This document shows, piece by piece, positions 15,621 through 48,371 of a stretch of DNA of 64,000 bases. The position numbers and the translations under genes were made by a program. Each line of letters opens with the position of its first letter. Position 1 is the first letter of the stretch. Location of the stretch: the NCBI GenBank assembly GCA_030674155.1, contig CM060320.1, positions 13,508,520-13,572,519 on the forward strand, in the 5' to 3' direction. Source of the stretch: Stramonita haemastoma. Lineage: Eukaryota > Mollusca > Gastropoda > Neogastropoda > Muricidae. The notes under the pieces were generated by a model, which had not been told where the DNA came from, made no database searches, and worked only from the letters and a program-made list of their open reading frames with translations.

Positions 15621-16781
15621 AAAGATTGTGCCCCCTGCTCTGAGATCATTTTCTTTGCTGATAGTAGGCTTCTGTTCTTAACTGTAAGAAAAAAAGGTGA
15701 TATTGAATTAAATTGAATACTCTTTGATGTTTGTTTCTGAAATTAAATCGATATTGAAATGTAATGACTGAAAGATCTATACCTGAATTTTTTGTATTCC
15801 ACACAGGAACTGATTTGAACTGCTTTGAATTAAACGACTTTCCTTCAGAGGTTTTTGTTTTGATATATAAAGAATGGTCTGTGCTAAAACTGAACTTAAT
15901 GTCTTTTGTGTTTTAGACAATATGGTGAAATTCAATGAAAGGATTGTGATGATGATGACCATGAAAAGGATGGTGAAAATAGAAGAAGACGAAGATGACG
16001 ACAGTATTGATGATGGTGATGGTGATTGTCAATGCTGCAGTTGGCCCGGGGCAAAATCTGTGTCAGCTATTTTTGTCAACAGAGAGCCGAGGCCTGCAGG
16101 AAAACGCTTTAATGCTGTGAAATGTTAGGTTGAGGTTGTCTCTAGTCATGACAAGCTCTCAGCATAACAATCTGAACTTTCCTTTAAAGGCGGAAACATT
16201 CCTCTGAAATCAGAAGAATAGCTACCTATATATGACAAGGTACTTGAAAGCAGTCATACAGGCAAACTTCTCATTCAGTGTACACTGAGGTCTCACAGCG
16301 TTTCCCAGGTAGATGAGTGAGACAGAGTGTACGATAAATCTGCTTGACTCCATGATATTAAGTTTGAGAACGCCCCCAACAGTAACAACACTGCCCGAAA
16401 TCTGTTTCCTTTTTACTTCCAACTCTTGTTGTTGACAGATTGAACCAGGAAGACAAAACTAGCAAACATGTCTGAAGATATTTTGGACATGCTATGATAA
16501 CATCAGAACTGCCATGTCCTGAAGACTGTGGCCAGCGCAAAATGGAGGGTGAGACACAACAAAGAAGACAACCGACATCCCGTGTAGCCAGCACAGCCCA
16601 GTGGACAGTGGACAGTGGACAGAGGTGCCAAAGGATGGAATCTATAGGACTGAAGACAGAAGGGAATGGAGACAGCTGACGAATACAGAAACAAATATTT
16701 CTTATTATGAAGAAAAAAAACCAACAAAAAGAAAATAACACACAAACTTTTTTTTAATATCAACATATATATATATATATG
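15621..16781. other. Unique-looking intergenic sequence, no gene recognised
   Basis: No dispersed repeats were recognised. An 84-codon frame (15874-16128) is acidic and Met-rich and looks like chance. No splice-supported exon. Confidence 0.35.
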
Positions 16782-16888
<107 letters not shown>

Positions 16889-16917
16889 TGTCATTCATAT
16901 CATTCATATTATTCATC

Positions 16918-17244
16918 ATTTATTTATACCAAGGATAATGGAATAAGCACTCTTGTGCTTTTTTTCATCCAGTCCCCGTGTGTATGCAGTTTTGTAAATG
17001 TCATCTGTTCCCACCGCACACGATGGCCTACTCTTACGAAAACGGAACAGGATTAAACGTGTGCGCAAGATGTTCTGCGTGCGTTCGCACACGGGGCCTC
17101 GGTTTAAAGTCTCATCCGAAGGACTTGTGGGGAGAGTGGAGTAAGTACTGACGTTAACTCCAGGAGAAAAATCTCCTCAACCGGAATCGAACCCGGGTCG
17201 TCAAATTGCCAGTGCAATGTTCTGACCACTAGGCTATCCGTCCC

Positions 17245-17246
<2 letters not shown>
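16918..17246 (-). mobile_element. SINE family A, near full length (minus)
   Basis: On the minus strand it starts with GGGACGGATAGCCTAGTGG (A-box-like TAGCCTAGTGGTCAG), then GGGTTCGATTCCGG (B box, about 17182-17196), ACTCCACTCTCCCC, the core CGAGGCCCCGTGTGCG, GTAGGCCATCGTGTGC and a tail ending ATTATCCTTGG. Length is about 330 bp. Pol III-type internal promoter elements make it a tRNA-derived SINE. Confidence 0.85.

Positions 17247-17331
<85 letters not shown>
17247..17331. repeat. (AG)n microsatellite
   Basis: AG tract between two SINE copies. Confidence 0.95.
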
Positions 17332-17334
<3 letters not shown>

Positions 17335-17339
17335 ATTAT

Positions 17340-17585
17340 TTATTGAATCTTTATATGAAGATAAAAGAAATAAGAATGATGAGCTTTTTTAAAACGGTTT
17401 CAGTAGTGTATACATTTTTTTGTTTACTATTGTCATCTGTAAACCCACACGCACACAGATGGCACTATTTTAGAAAAGGGAAACAGGATTTAAACGTTGC
17501 GCAAGATGTTCTGCGTCGTTCGCACACGGGGCCTCGGTTTAAAGTCTCATCCGAAGGACTTTTGGGGAGAGTAGAGTCAGCACTG
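17340..17585 (-). mobile_element. SINE family A, head-truncated (minus)
   Basis: Tail, core (CACACGGGGCCTCGGTTTAA) and the AGTCTCATCCGAAGGACTTT body are present. The copy stops at AGTCAGCACTGA, where an (AG)n tract begins, and lacks the tRNA-like head. Confidence 0.75.
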
Positions 17586-17590
17586 AAGAG

Positions 17591-17675
<85 letters not shown>

Positions 17676-17727
17676 ATGAATGAATGAATGAATGAATGAA
17701 TGAATGAATGAATGAATGAATGAATGA
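17586..17727. repeat. (AG)n followed by (GAAT)n
   Basis: AG tract to about 17672, then about 13 copies of GAAT to 17727. Confidence 0.95.
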
Positions 17728-18104
17728 TCGTTATTTTACAAGGGTTATTCAGTAAGCACATACATACTTTTTTATCCGGCCTTTGCCCTGATTAGGAACT
17801 ATCAGCAAAAGAAACAAAACATGAAAAAGAACGAAAACAACACACACAAAAAACAACCAAACAACAAGAACCAACTACAACAACGACTACAAGAGTTCAA
17901 CTATTATTATAAAAAGTGGATATAAATATGTATTCAACATCATATAATCCCCAACTGACCTCAACATTAATGTCAAAAACATACATTGATTACAATTCAT
18001 TTGAGAAAAGATATAAATATGTGTTCAATAAACACATATTCCCTAGCTGACTCGAATATTAATATTAAGACAGATACACTGATTATGGTTAAGTGTATTA
18101 TTTA
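17728..18104. other. Element tail fragment and AT-rich sequence
   Basis: At 17728-17815 there is a variant of the shared SINE-type tail (CAAGGGTTATTCAGTAAGCA, CCCTGATTAGGAACTATCA). The rest is AT-rich with no supported feature. Confidence 0.4.
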
Positions 18105-18113
18105 TGTATTCAT

Positions 18114-18144
<31 letters not shown>

Positions 18145-18460
18145 TTATCGAGGTTAATGGAACAAGCACTCATGTGCTTTTTTTTTTAATCCAGTCCTGT
18201 GTGCAAACAGTTTCGTTAATTCTTGTCATCTGTTCCCACTGGCACACAGTGGCTTCCTCTTACGAATAGCGGAACAGGATTTAACATGTGTGCAAGATTT
18301 TCTGCATGCGTTCGCACAAGGACCTCAGTTTATAGTCTCATCTAAGGACTTTTGGGGAGAGTGGAGTCAGCACTGATGTTAACTCCAGGGGAAAAATATC
18401 CCCTCGAGCGGGAATCGAACCTGGGTCGTCAAATTGCGAGCGCAATATTCTGACCAAGGC
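18105..18460 (-). mobile_element. (TTTA)n and SINE family A copy (minus)
   Basis: An (ATTT)n run (18110-18146) precedes a near-complete family A copy: tail, core (GCGTTCGCACAAGGACCTCA), body, and a head remnant GGAATCGAACCTGGGTCG. The head breaks off at TTCTGACC, where another element's tail (CAAGGCAAATTCTTTTTTTC) is fused. Confidence 0.75.
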
Positions 18461-18816
18461 AAATTCTTTTTTTCAAGGATAATAAATAAGCACTCATGTG
18501 CTTTTTTACATCCAGTCCCCGCCCTAATCAGGGATTACATCAAATTCTTTAAAAACTCTAACAACAATAATAAACCAAATAACAAAAACAAGACAACAAG
18601 AACAGTGAGAGACAGAGAGAGACAGAGAGAGAGAGAATAATTTTTATTTTTCAAGGGTGACATAAGCATTCACATGTTTTTTAATCCGGCCCTTGCCCTG
18701 ATTAGGGACTATCAAAACAAAAACAAAACCTCCTTAAAAACAAAACCCAAATAAAACAAAACAAAAACAAACGAAACTAGAAAAAAATAATAATAATAAC
18801 AATGATGATGAAGGGG
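18461..18816 (-). mobile_element. Fragments of two tail-sharing elements
   Basis: 18461-18545 matches the (AGGCA)n-type element tail (TCCAGTCCCCGCCCTAATCA). 18640-18715 is the variant with AATCCGGCCCTTGCCCTGAT. Between them is AAC/AG-rich filler. Confidence 0.5.
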
Positions 18817-19095
18817 GGACAGGATAGCTCAGTGGTCAGAGCGCTGCTTTTCCCCAGCCAAGGTTAAGCAGCGTTGAGCGTGGTTGCTGTTTGTGCGCCT
18901 TGGCTACAGTATGGCTAGTACAGTTCACCCAGCTGTAAATGGGTTCCTGCCCCCCTTAGGGTCAGGGAAGGTAAAACAGAGAGGGAGAGGAGATGGGCGT
19001 CGCCTTCAACATGCTGGCCCCTAGAGAAGCTGAAGTCTTTGGCGCCTCGCTCCCCTACGACCACACAGGTTGTGGGACACCTTTACCTTTTAACA
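18817..19095 (+). mobile_element. SINE family C copy 3
   Basis: GACAGGATAGCTCAGTGGTC (A-box-like), then AGGTTAAGCAGCGTTGAGCG and GCGCCTTGGCTACAGTATGG, with the shared body CAGCTGTAAATGGGTTCC and ATGCTGGCCCCTAGAGAAGC. It ends in an (AAC)n/(AAT)n tail (19093-19170). Confidence 0.75.
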
Positions 19096-19115
19096 ACAAC
19101 AACAACAACAATAAC

Positions 19116-19170
<55 letters not shown>
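19096..19170. repeat. (AAC)n/(AAT)n microsatellite tail
   Basis: Simple A-rich triplet tract directly 3' of the family C copy, consistent with a retroposon tail. Confidence 0.9.
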
Positions 19171-19199
19171 GCAACCCCTCCCCCTTAAAAACCACCACC

Positions 19200-19515
19200 A
19201 GAACAACAAAAGTTCAACTTATCATCTCAAATCAAATCAAATCTAGTCAAATCAAATTCTTTTATTTCGAGGATAATGAATAAGCACTCGTGTGCTTTTT
19301 TACATCCAGTCCCCGCCCTACTCAGGGATTACATCAGTTTAAGAACATCTCCAACAACAATAATAAACCAAACAAGAAGGCCAAAACAACAAGACAGTAA
19401 TAAACAGAAGACAAGATGTAAGGACAGAGAATATATAATAGAATAACAAAGGCGCAATACAGTGAACTAAAATTAATAATACTCAATCACATATTCCCCA
19501 ACTTTATGCATTGAT
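19200..19515 (-). mobile_element. Tail-sharing dispersed element, copy 3
   Basis: An ATCAAATCAAATCTAGTCAA tract precedes TTATTTCGAGGATAATGAAT, TTACATCCAGTCCCCGCCC and ACTCAGGGATTACATC. The order is the same as at 3054-3390. Confidence 0.6.
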
Positions 19516-20400
19516 AACCATTTATTCGAGAGAGTTCGAGAGAGTTCGAGAGAGAGAGATTGGGGTAGCGTCCCCTGTTGATGTTTCGTAAGAGTAGCTC
19601 CCCATGGTAGGTAGTACGTTCCGGAGATTACTTCAACATCCGTTTCTAAATCAGGTAAACACTAATTTTGCTGTTTATGTTTTTTTCCTGTCATATCATG
19701 ACGATCTTAACACTTCAGTGGCACATGTAGTTCTCCCTTAGTAGGCATCTTTAGGGCTGGGACTGTCGTGTTGGTTGGTCAAGTATCCGCCGCGGCTTTC
19801 AGAGGAGAAGCCCACTTCTTTCTGGAAATTTCGAAAAGACCAGGATCCAGTTACGGGTTAGACTTGATTGCAAATGATTTTTGTTTGAAGTATTTTTGAT
19901 TTCACATGATTGTTCTGATAGCTGCGGCTGTGAATACTCAATGTCATCTGCCACAAAGTCACACACAATCCAGAAATCGGAAATCTTCGCGTGCGTAAAT
20001 ATAATCACAACAACAGAGGGCGTTTGCTATCCCTTTGTTTAGCCGCAGTAGGCTCTTGCCGTAAGCAGTCAGCTCCGCAGTGCGCGAATCCCAGCAGGCG
20101 TAGCGATTTTGACAGTTTTCTGATATATTTTGGTTTTTGGAGTGTTGGTATCAAGTTTGACACTGATGGTAGGCTTGAAAAGAAGAATTCACATACTGTC
20201 AGACGAGTGTAATTTTTAACAAATCTAAAGATTCCATAATGAGAGGACAGTGGACACTCGTAAATCGAATTTATAATCAAAAACACACTAACAATGAAAA
20301 AAAAATGCATGATTTGACAATGAGTATGTCATGAGCTGCAGAGCATGCATACAAATTGATCATGCCAATACAAAATTAGCACCTGCCTCATGCAGCTGTA
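19516..20400. other. Unique, locally GC-richer sequence; possible 5' region of the RNF216-like gene
   Basis: Between 19560 and 20230 the sequence lacks the dispersed repeats and carries several CpG-containing stretches (GTATCCGCCGCGGC, GTGCGCGAATCCC). The first coding exon at 21958 begins with an acceptor, so a noncoding exon must lie upstream, and this is the nearest plausible place. No TSS motif was identified. This is a guess from position only. Confidence 0.25.
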
Positions 20401-20422
20401 GTCATTGACTGATTGAGCTTAT

Positions 20423-20426
20423 ATAT

Positions 20427-20479
<53 letters not shown>

Positions 20480-20491
20480 TTAATTATATAT
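20423..20491. repeat. (TA)n microsatellite
   Basis: Alternating TA tract with a few AA/TT breaks. Confidence 0.95.
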
Positions 20492-20844
20492 ATCCTCTCG
20501 ACAAACCAATGCAATGCATGTATATGGTGCTTAAAGCAGAAAGAAGCAGATCTCTCCTCTTCTGATGGCACACAGCATCATAAAATGTGGAATGTCTTTT
20601 TTTGTGTTTAATCTTGATAATAAAACCATTACACTACAGTCTTGAAACCAAAATAACTGGTCTTATACAGTTACACTTATACATAGCCTAAACATTGTCA
20701 TGGTCTGGCATGTACTCAGTCTTTAAGTTTAAGATTTAAACACGAGTTCATGGTCACTGGGGATGCTCTAGTATAAAAGCAAGCAACCCTCTTACAGCTA
20801 TTCCAGCTTGACTGACATACATGCCATGTCATGGTGTCATGACA

Positions 20845-21155
20845 ATTGCGCTGGCAATTTGAAGACCCGGGTTCGAGTCCGGTCGAGGAAATTTTCTTCC
20901 TGGAGTTAACATCAGTGCTGACTCCACTCTCCCCAAAAGTCCTTCGGATGAGACTTTAAACCGAGGCCCCGTGTGCGAACGCACGCAGAACATCTTGCGC
21001 ACACGTTAAATCCTGTTCCGCTTTTCGTAAGAGTAGGCCATCCTGTGCCGGTGGGAACAGATGACAATATTTACAAAACTGCATACACACGGGGACCGGA
21101 TGAAAAAAAGCTTATGATTGCTTATTCTGTTATCCTCGATATGAAAGAATAAAAT
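20845..21155 (+). mobile_element. SINE family A, near full length (plus)
   Basis: Head with B box GGTTCGAGTCC (20870-20880), then ACTCCACTCTCCCC, CTTCGGATGAGACTTTAAAC, the core AGGCCCCGTGTGCGAACGCA, CGTAAGAGTAGGCCAT, and the tail TTATCCTCGATATGAAAG ending in AATAAAA. Confidence 0.85.
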
Positions 21156-21299
21156 ATATAATAATATGAAATGGGTTTCTTCTCATTTACTGGATAAAGC
21201 CGAAGGCAGCCTGAACTATGAACAGGCAGGAACTTTAAAAAACCTATGAGGTGTGACCCAGAACCTCCCTGCAGAGTGTTTATAAATTCAAATTATTGT

Positions 21300-21556
21300 G
21301 CTCACCACTGCACTAGTCTAGAGCAAATAGTTTCAGTCAGTGCTTTGGCGTTGTGCCCTTGGAAAAGGCACTTTACGGCTATTTTCTCACCCCACCCAGG
21401 TGTAAAAGGGGGTACCAGCCTTGTGTTGGGGGTTAACCCTGCGATAGACTGGCGTCCTATCCAGGGGGGAGTCTATGACTCTCAGTCGCTTAACGCCACA
21501 GAAACCGGGATAAGCACCGGCCTGATGAGCCTTATGGCTCGGAACAGACTTTAACT
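21300..21556 (+). mobile_element. SINE family B copy (plus), GTGCCCTTGGAAAAGGCAC type
   Basis: Central block TTGTGCCCTTGGAAAAGGCA, then CACCCAGGTGTAAAAGGG, CGATAGACTGGCGTCC, AGTCTATGACTCTCAGTCGC and GGAACAGACTTTAACT with a (TTTTG)n tail. A better copy with intact tRNA-like A/B boxes is at 41757-42049 (-). A damaged copy is at 31440-31690. Confidence 0.8.
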
Positions 21557-21957
21557 TTTGTTTTGTTTTGTTTTGAATTGGCTTTTTGAAGGTCAAAGTG
21601 TGGGTTTAGGTATCTTTATTATGATTTCAAAAAAGCAAAAGTATGACACCTTTTTGAGGTTGGGTTGTTAGGTTTGTGGTGAGTGTGAGTGTGTCTGTGT
21701 GTGTCTGTGTCTGTGTGTGTGTTTAGACTGGATGTGTTGACTGAAATTGAAAGTGTGTCTAGATAGAAACTTACTTGATATGATAGATCTATCTATACTT
21801 ATGTTAAAATGATGACTTACAAACGTTACATCAATCTGGTTCATAATGAACATCATCAGTGGAAAAAACAACAATAATTTTAGAAACCCTCAACAATACA
21901 TAATACATATCATTATAAATTTATGCATGCTTTTAATAAAAGCTGTTTTTGATTCAG

Positions 21958-43356
<21,399 letters not shown>

Positions 43357-45722
43357 TGGAACATGGAATGAGCCTCATCGATGGAATTGAAATACCGGTG
43401 TAAACAGTAGGAACAACACGAGTATAAACGGTACAAAAAAAAGATTGAAAGAATTGATTTTTCGTTGAATATGAAGTGAGTGTAATGATTAAAAAAAATA
43501 ATTGAAAGGATTATGTTTTGAATATTGTGTAACAATTAAAAAAAAATTGAAAGGATTGATTATGTGTTGAATGTAACAACACAAAGAAAGATTGAAAGGA
43601 TTGATTGTGTGTAGAATATGGAGTGAGTGTAAAAGTACTAATTACATGTGAAAGTAAATGATATAAAGATTGAAGCATTGTGTGTAGAATCTGAAGCAAG
43701 TGTATTGATTTTTTGTTTTAGTGAATTGGTCATGAGTGGAACATGATGCAAGTTCAAATGATTAAAACAGTTGGTAATATTGATTGTTCATAGAATACAA
43801 ATATGGATACCATTGATTGCTCATTGATTATGAAGTGAGTGTAAATGGGATTGAAATTTGAAGTCAGTGTAACATGATAGAAATGATTGACACAGTTGAT
43901 TATGTTTGGAAATGAGCATTGTGACAATGCAAGTTGTTTGGTGCCTTAAATTGGGTATTGCTTTCTCTGTGAAAAAGTTTTTCAACCTCTTAGATTGTTC
44001 ATTTGTGTATGTTTAAAGGACACATTATGTAAAGTTGAGATGCTGCTTGGGTTGATTTGTTTTTTTCAGTTTTTGACTTTGTGATACTCAGTGATCTAGC
44101 ATCCAGACCAGCACTCAGGGTCTGGTGGATGGGGTTAAAACGTCACACAAACAGGGATCCAACCCACACTTCCCACTTTCCAGGCAGATGCAATCATTTC
44201 AAAAATAAACAAAACCCATACAAAACAGGCACAGAGACAAGCCAATCCTACAAAGATGAAACATTCATGAGACAAGCCTCAATATCAAATTGTGCATATT
44301 AAAGCCATAGCATCTTTGTGTGCCACTGATTTCAAACCGATGTAAATTGTACAAATTTGTACTTGTGTCAGCAGTAAAATATCCAACTACCATCTTGACT
44401 AAATGCAACTCAACATTTTAATATTCTTTGAATTTCACTATAAACCGAGGTCCTGTGGGCACACAGAACATCTTGTGCACATGTTAAAATCTGTTTGGCT
44501 TTTCGGAAGAGGCCTTTGGGAGCAGGTGGGAACAGATGAGAAAAATTTACAAAACCACATGCACACAGGAACTGGACATAAAAAAGCATGTTTCATTATC
44601 CTTGAAATAATAGACAAATAAAACAACAGTATAGATAGATAAATGTTGGGCTTGGGGGGTACCATTGCTGTATGTCAAAAGAAAAAATGGGGAGTAAGCA
44701 TGGTGTGTGGTAAGAGCTGTCTCCATCTTCTGAACAGGACTAGTTGAGCATGATAGCTGTTCCAACATTGTTTTGAAATCAGTGGCACACTAAGATGTAT
44801 CACATTAGTATGTAGGATTTGATAGTGAATGTCTTGTCTCTGTAGTATACGGTTTTGTTTATTCATTTATTTTATTGTATTCATTACGGAAATGTCTGGC
44901 ATGTTTTGGACATTTTGTTTTTGTGGTGGGAGTGGGGGGGGGGGGGGGGGGGGGTATTCAAATGGAGCAAAGTTGTAATACTGGTACTGTGTTATATATA
45001 AAATCATTGTAATAGAACTGCAAGATAATCAGGGTTAAAGGCTTTCTCAAAGAAATTTGAGAAACATTCTTCATATTCAGATAATTATATTTTCTGGGTA
45101 TAATAGAAGCTTTTTTTAAGCTGCCAGTTCTGACAAAATCTTTGCAGATAGCTTTTGTCTGAGAATGCTTCTGTCACTAATGTGTCTGGAAGCAGAACAT
45201 AGACCGTGTAGTACCTGTAAATTGATTAGATCTGTGAGTTTATCTAGAAAAAAAACCCATCTCTGACTCATTCTAACAAAACACTGGGAAAAGTCTAGCA
45301 GCCAGTGAAGGTAATGGATATTGTAGAAAAATGGTTGGGGACAGGGGGCTGTTTTTACACTCTCAACGTGTACATCCATGAAGTAAATAAATGTTTTCAC
45401 TACTGATTTTGAAATAAATGCGTAAAATAAAATAAAATATGTATAAAATTTCAGGAACAGACCAAACTACAGGCTACAATACAGTTGAAATGTAAACATG
45501 CTTTACATTTGTTGAAATATCATTACCAATCAGTGGGTCACGACATCTTAAACTTCTATATCAGGAAGGTTGTGAGAAATGGGCAGTGTATTTGCCATAC
45601 AGAGTCATCATCAGTGTGTATGTGTATGGTGTCCATTGTTCATCTTTCAGTGATATGAACCATTTTGCTGACGTTTTTCAAGTTGTGATACTATGCCCAT
45701 TGCCAGAGAATTTCAGAATAAA
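43357..45722 (+). other. RNF216: Probable 3'UTR of the RNF216-like gene
   Basis: No open frame of note. It carries ATTGAxxGATT-rich degenerate repeats (43440-43720), a SINE E fragment (44085-44200), a SINE A fragment (44440-44625) and a poly-G run (44935-44955). It ends at AATAAA 45717-45722. Confidence 0.45.
45717..45722 (+). terminator. RNF216: Poly(A) signal AATAAA, plus strand
   Basis: AATAAA in TTTCAGAATAAATGCC, followed within 30 bp by TTTAATTGTCATTTTG. Best candidate 3' end of the RNF216-like gene. Confidence 0.5.
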
Positions 45723-45822
45723 TGCCAACAGCATATCTCGTCTTTAATTGTCATTTTGCATTGTTTTACAAAGACACACTTAAAAATCAAACCACACACA
45801 CTTTTTTACACAGTTTTCTTTT

Positions 45823-45828
45823 TTTATT
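45823..45828 (-). terminator. HNRNPU: Poly(A) signal AATAAA, minus strand
   Basis: The minus strand reads TTGTCAATAAAAAAAG. Best candidate 3' end of the hnRNPU-like gene, about 2.4 kb after its stop codon and 100 bp from the opposing poly(A) signal. Confidence 0.5.
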
Positions 45829-48212
45829 GACAAAACTTAATAACTTTCAAATCTGCAGAACAACATGTGAAGACACAAAAACATCCAGAAATGTCAGGAC
45901 CAACATACAATAGGAGCTGTGCTCAGCTCCCAAGTACATAACCATGCAGTAGTAGACCCATCTTGCCTGTCCTTCCAACACAGAGAAACAGACACTGAGA
46001 GAGCAGAGAGAGAAAGTGGTCAATAAGATATTTTTGTGGAGGTGTTGGTTGGTTTGTTGTACAAACACTTTCCAACAATCGGAATATATACGAGAGGAAT
46101 AATGCTTCTGCTAAGCTGAATCTTTCTGAAGGTGATGCTTTGCAAGAAAACTGCTAATGGTACCCAACAGTGGAAAAATCTCATGAATAAATATAACGTA
46201 ACTAACAGACAGCTATTCTTGGACAACATAAAGAACAGGACAACACAGTAATATTGGGTACTTGTGAAGGTTGCTGTCAGAACTAAATTCCAGTATTTTT
46301 GTGTGATGCTGGGAGTGATGTAATTAGCGCATCCTCCTTTAGTGAAGGCATTGTTCTTTCCAGTTTTGATACACAGCCAATAGCCAACAGCATGCCACCA
46401 TCATTGTTCTCAAACCAGGGCCACTTGAAAACTCTCTTTCATCTACCAGCTCTGAACCCTGCTGGGACACAGCTTCTTCTACTAGGCCTATCTCCTTAAC
46501 CAGCTGTGTCACAATGACGTCACTTGTTTCAGGAGTACTACAAAGGCTTCTTGGAAAATGACGATAACAAGTAGGAAAATGATGTTGGAGCAGCCAGCTT
46601 CACTGTGACGACTGTTGGCATTCATCAGTCAATCTTGCTGTCCCTTGTGTATTAGCTAACGACCTACGCATGTAGCGCTGTATTTTAAAAATTATCATAT
46701 CGACCATTGTGATGGCACACTGTTTGTTCAAATATGCGTGGCCCAAATTTTTCTTGCATCTGTTAGGGCATACTGGTTACATTATTTTGTGGCAATGTTG
46801 AACAAAATGAGGGAATCCAGTAAGGGCATACCCTAGGATCAACACTGTGGACACTAGTATTATGTTTAGACATCATCCTGAAGTCAGGGAAAAACAGCTG
46901 CATGCGTGAACATTTCACCTCAGAGCTCTAGCCAAGGAACAGGATGAAAAAAACTAGATACCATTGGACACAGGTTTTCAATCTGCCTGTATTGCCATGT
47001 CTTTCAGACTGTATCCAATGTGTACTGCAGTGCACTGTTGGGAAACATGCTCCAATTCTGACAAAGTCAGCAGGACAGGAAATGCTACAAAGTCTGAGGC
47101 AGTAATATTAATAATAACAATAATAATACATGGAATTTATATAGCGCTATATCTTGCAAAAACAATTCAAAGCACTTGCATTTGACCTATTAAACATTTA
47201 ACATTCTTCTTGTTTAAAAAAAAAAAATTTACAAGGTAATCTTTGGGAGACAGCACAGTAACATTTTTTTTAACGTTGTTGTAATAACTATAATCCAACA
47301 CCTCTTTCCTGAAAAAAAAAAATGTATATTGAGATGAAGAGTGGCAACTACCATCAAACTGAATGGACCTGCCCACAACATAAAGACTGGATTAAAATAA
47401 AATGACACAGATAAAAAGCACATGATGATCAGACAACACATGATCCAACACGGGCAGAACGGACTGGGGTAGAGAAATCTATGCTGCCTGTCACTTTTGC
47501 CTATAACCTGAAAATGATTGTAGAGATCCTAGAATTGACCTACAGCTAGACAACAGTGCACAATAAGACTTCCCTCAAGTTTGACTTCAACACGCATAAA
47601 GCAATATCATCTTCCTTGACCATGCATGTGTTGTAGTCTCTTTCACTATGCTGCTTCTTCCAAAATACTGTCAAAAGTTACTATCGGCATGAGTGAAATG
47701 ACCTGACAGATGCTGCATTTGCATCCTTACAATTATCGTCTACAAGAAACAAAGTAAACACCAAGTCAGATGGTTTCACACTGAAAAAAAACACACCAAA
47801 AAATGTACTCATACAATTTGAAAATCCTCACTGGCTTAAAACTGGAAAGAGATTAAAAACTTATTGATAAAAGAACCGAAGACAAGCAAAAAAACACATA
47901 ACAAAAATCATACCAAATCAGAGGCTTATAACACAAGCACTGAACACAAAGTACGGTTTTTGTACACTCCTAGGCATTCATAAGAATTCTCAATACTGAC
48001 ATGATGATTTAGATGATGATGAAATGCTATGAAAGAAACTCAAAACAACTGATCCGAACATTTCAACAGAAACATTAAAAACACAACACCAGTTCCACTG
48101 TTCTTTGTTTTCAGTCTTTGCTTTGGTCTGTGCACATTCTTCACAGCCCTCAGGCATCAAAAGTTTATGACTGTTGTTGCTGTTGTCATCCATGCTTTGC
48201 TGCTGATGTCCA
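45829..48212 (-). other. HNRNPU: Probable 3'UTR of the hnRNPU-like gene
   Basis: Mostly unique, AT-rich. It includes a TAGCGCTATATxxx-type tail fragment (about 47110-47190) and a reversed GGCTAGAG-type fragment (46855-46945). No intron or coding exon was supported. Confidence 0.45.
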
Positions 48213-48371
48213 TCACTTGTAGTAGTTTCTTCCCCAACTGGAGCTGTAGCCACCGCCACCGCCACCACGACCACCCCCGCCATAGCCACCACCACCTCCA
48301 TAGCCCCCTCCTCCACTGCCTCCCCAGTAGTTCTGGCTGCCCCAGCCCCCTTGCCACTGGCCACCGTAACC
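48213..48371 (-). CDS. HNRNPU: hnRNPU-like last coding exon (GY-rich)
   Basis: The acceptor on the minus strand is GCTGCTGTCACAG|GGTTAC (exon from 48371), phase 0. It encodes [35 protein letters not shown] and [11 protein letters not shown], with stop TGA at 48215-48213. Its acceptor is copied about 20 times upstream (48372-49206). Confidence 0.9.
   Translation of the reverse strand, partial: GYGGQWQGGWGSQNYWGGSGGGGYGGGGGYGGGGRGGGGGGYSSSWGRNYYK

Noticed and set aside
15874..16128. 84-codon acidic Met-rich frame
   Set aside because: GATGAT low complexity; no supporting context.
20860..20885. Possible true tRNA gene
   Set aside because: B-box-like GGTTCGAGTCC is present but there is no cloverleaf; it is the head of a SINE. 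The same applies to 17182, 41979 and 51138.
44057..44302. 81-codon frame after TTTTTTCAG, considered as a further RNF216-like exon
   Set aside because: The sequence is mainly a SINE family E fragment; no conserved character.
46299..46499. 66-codon plus-strand frame, considered as a terminal exon
   Set aside because: It lies beyond the plus-strand poly(A) signal, within the likely 3'UTR of the opposite gene; no splice or family support.
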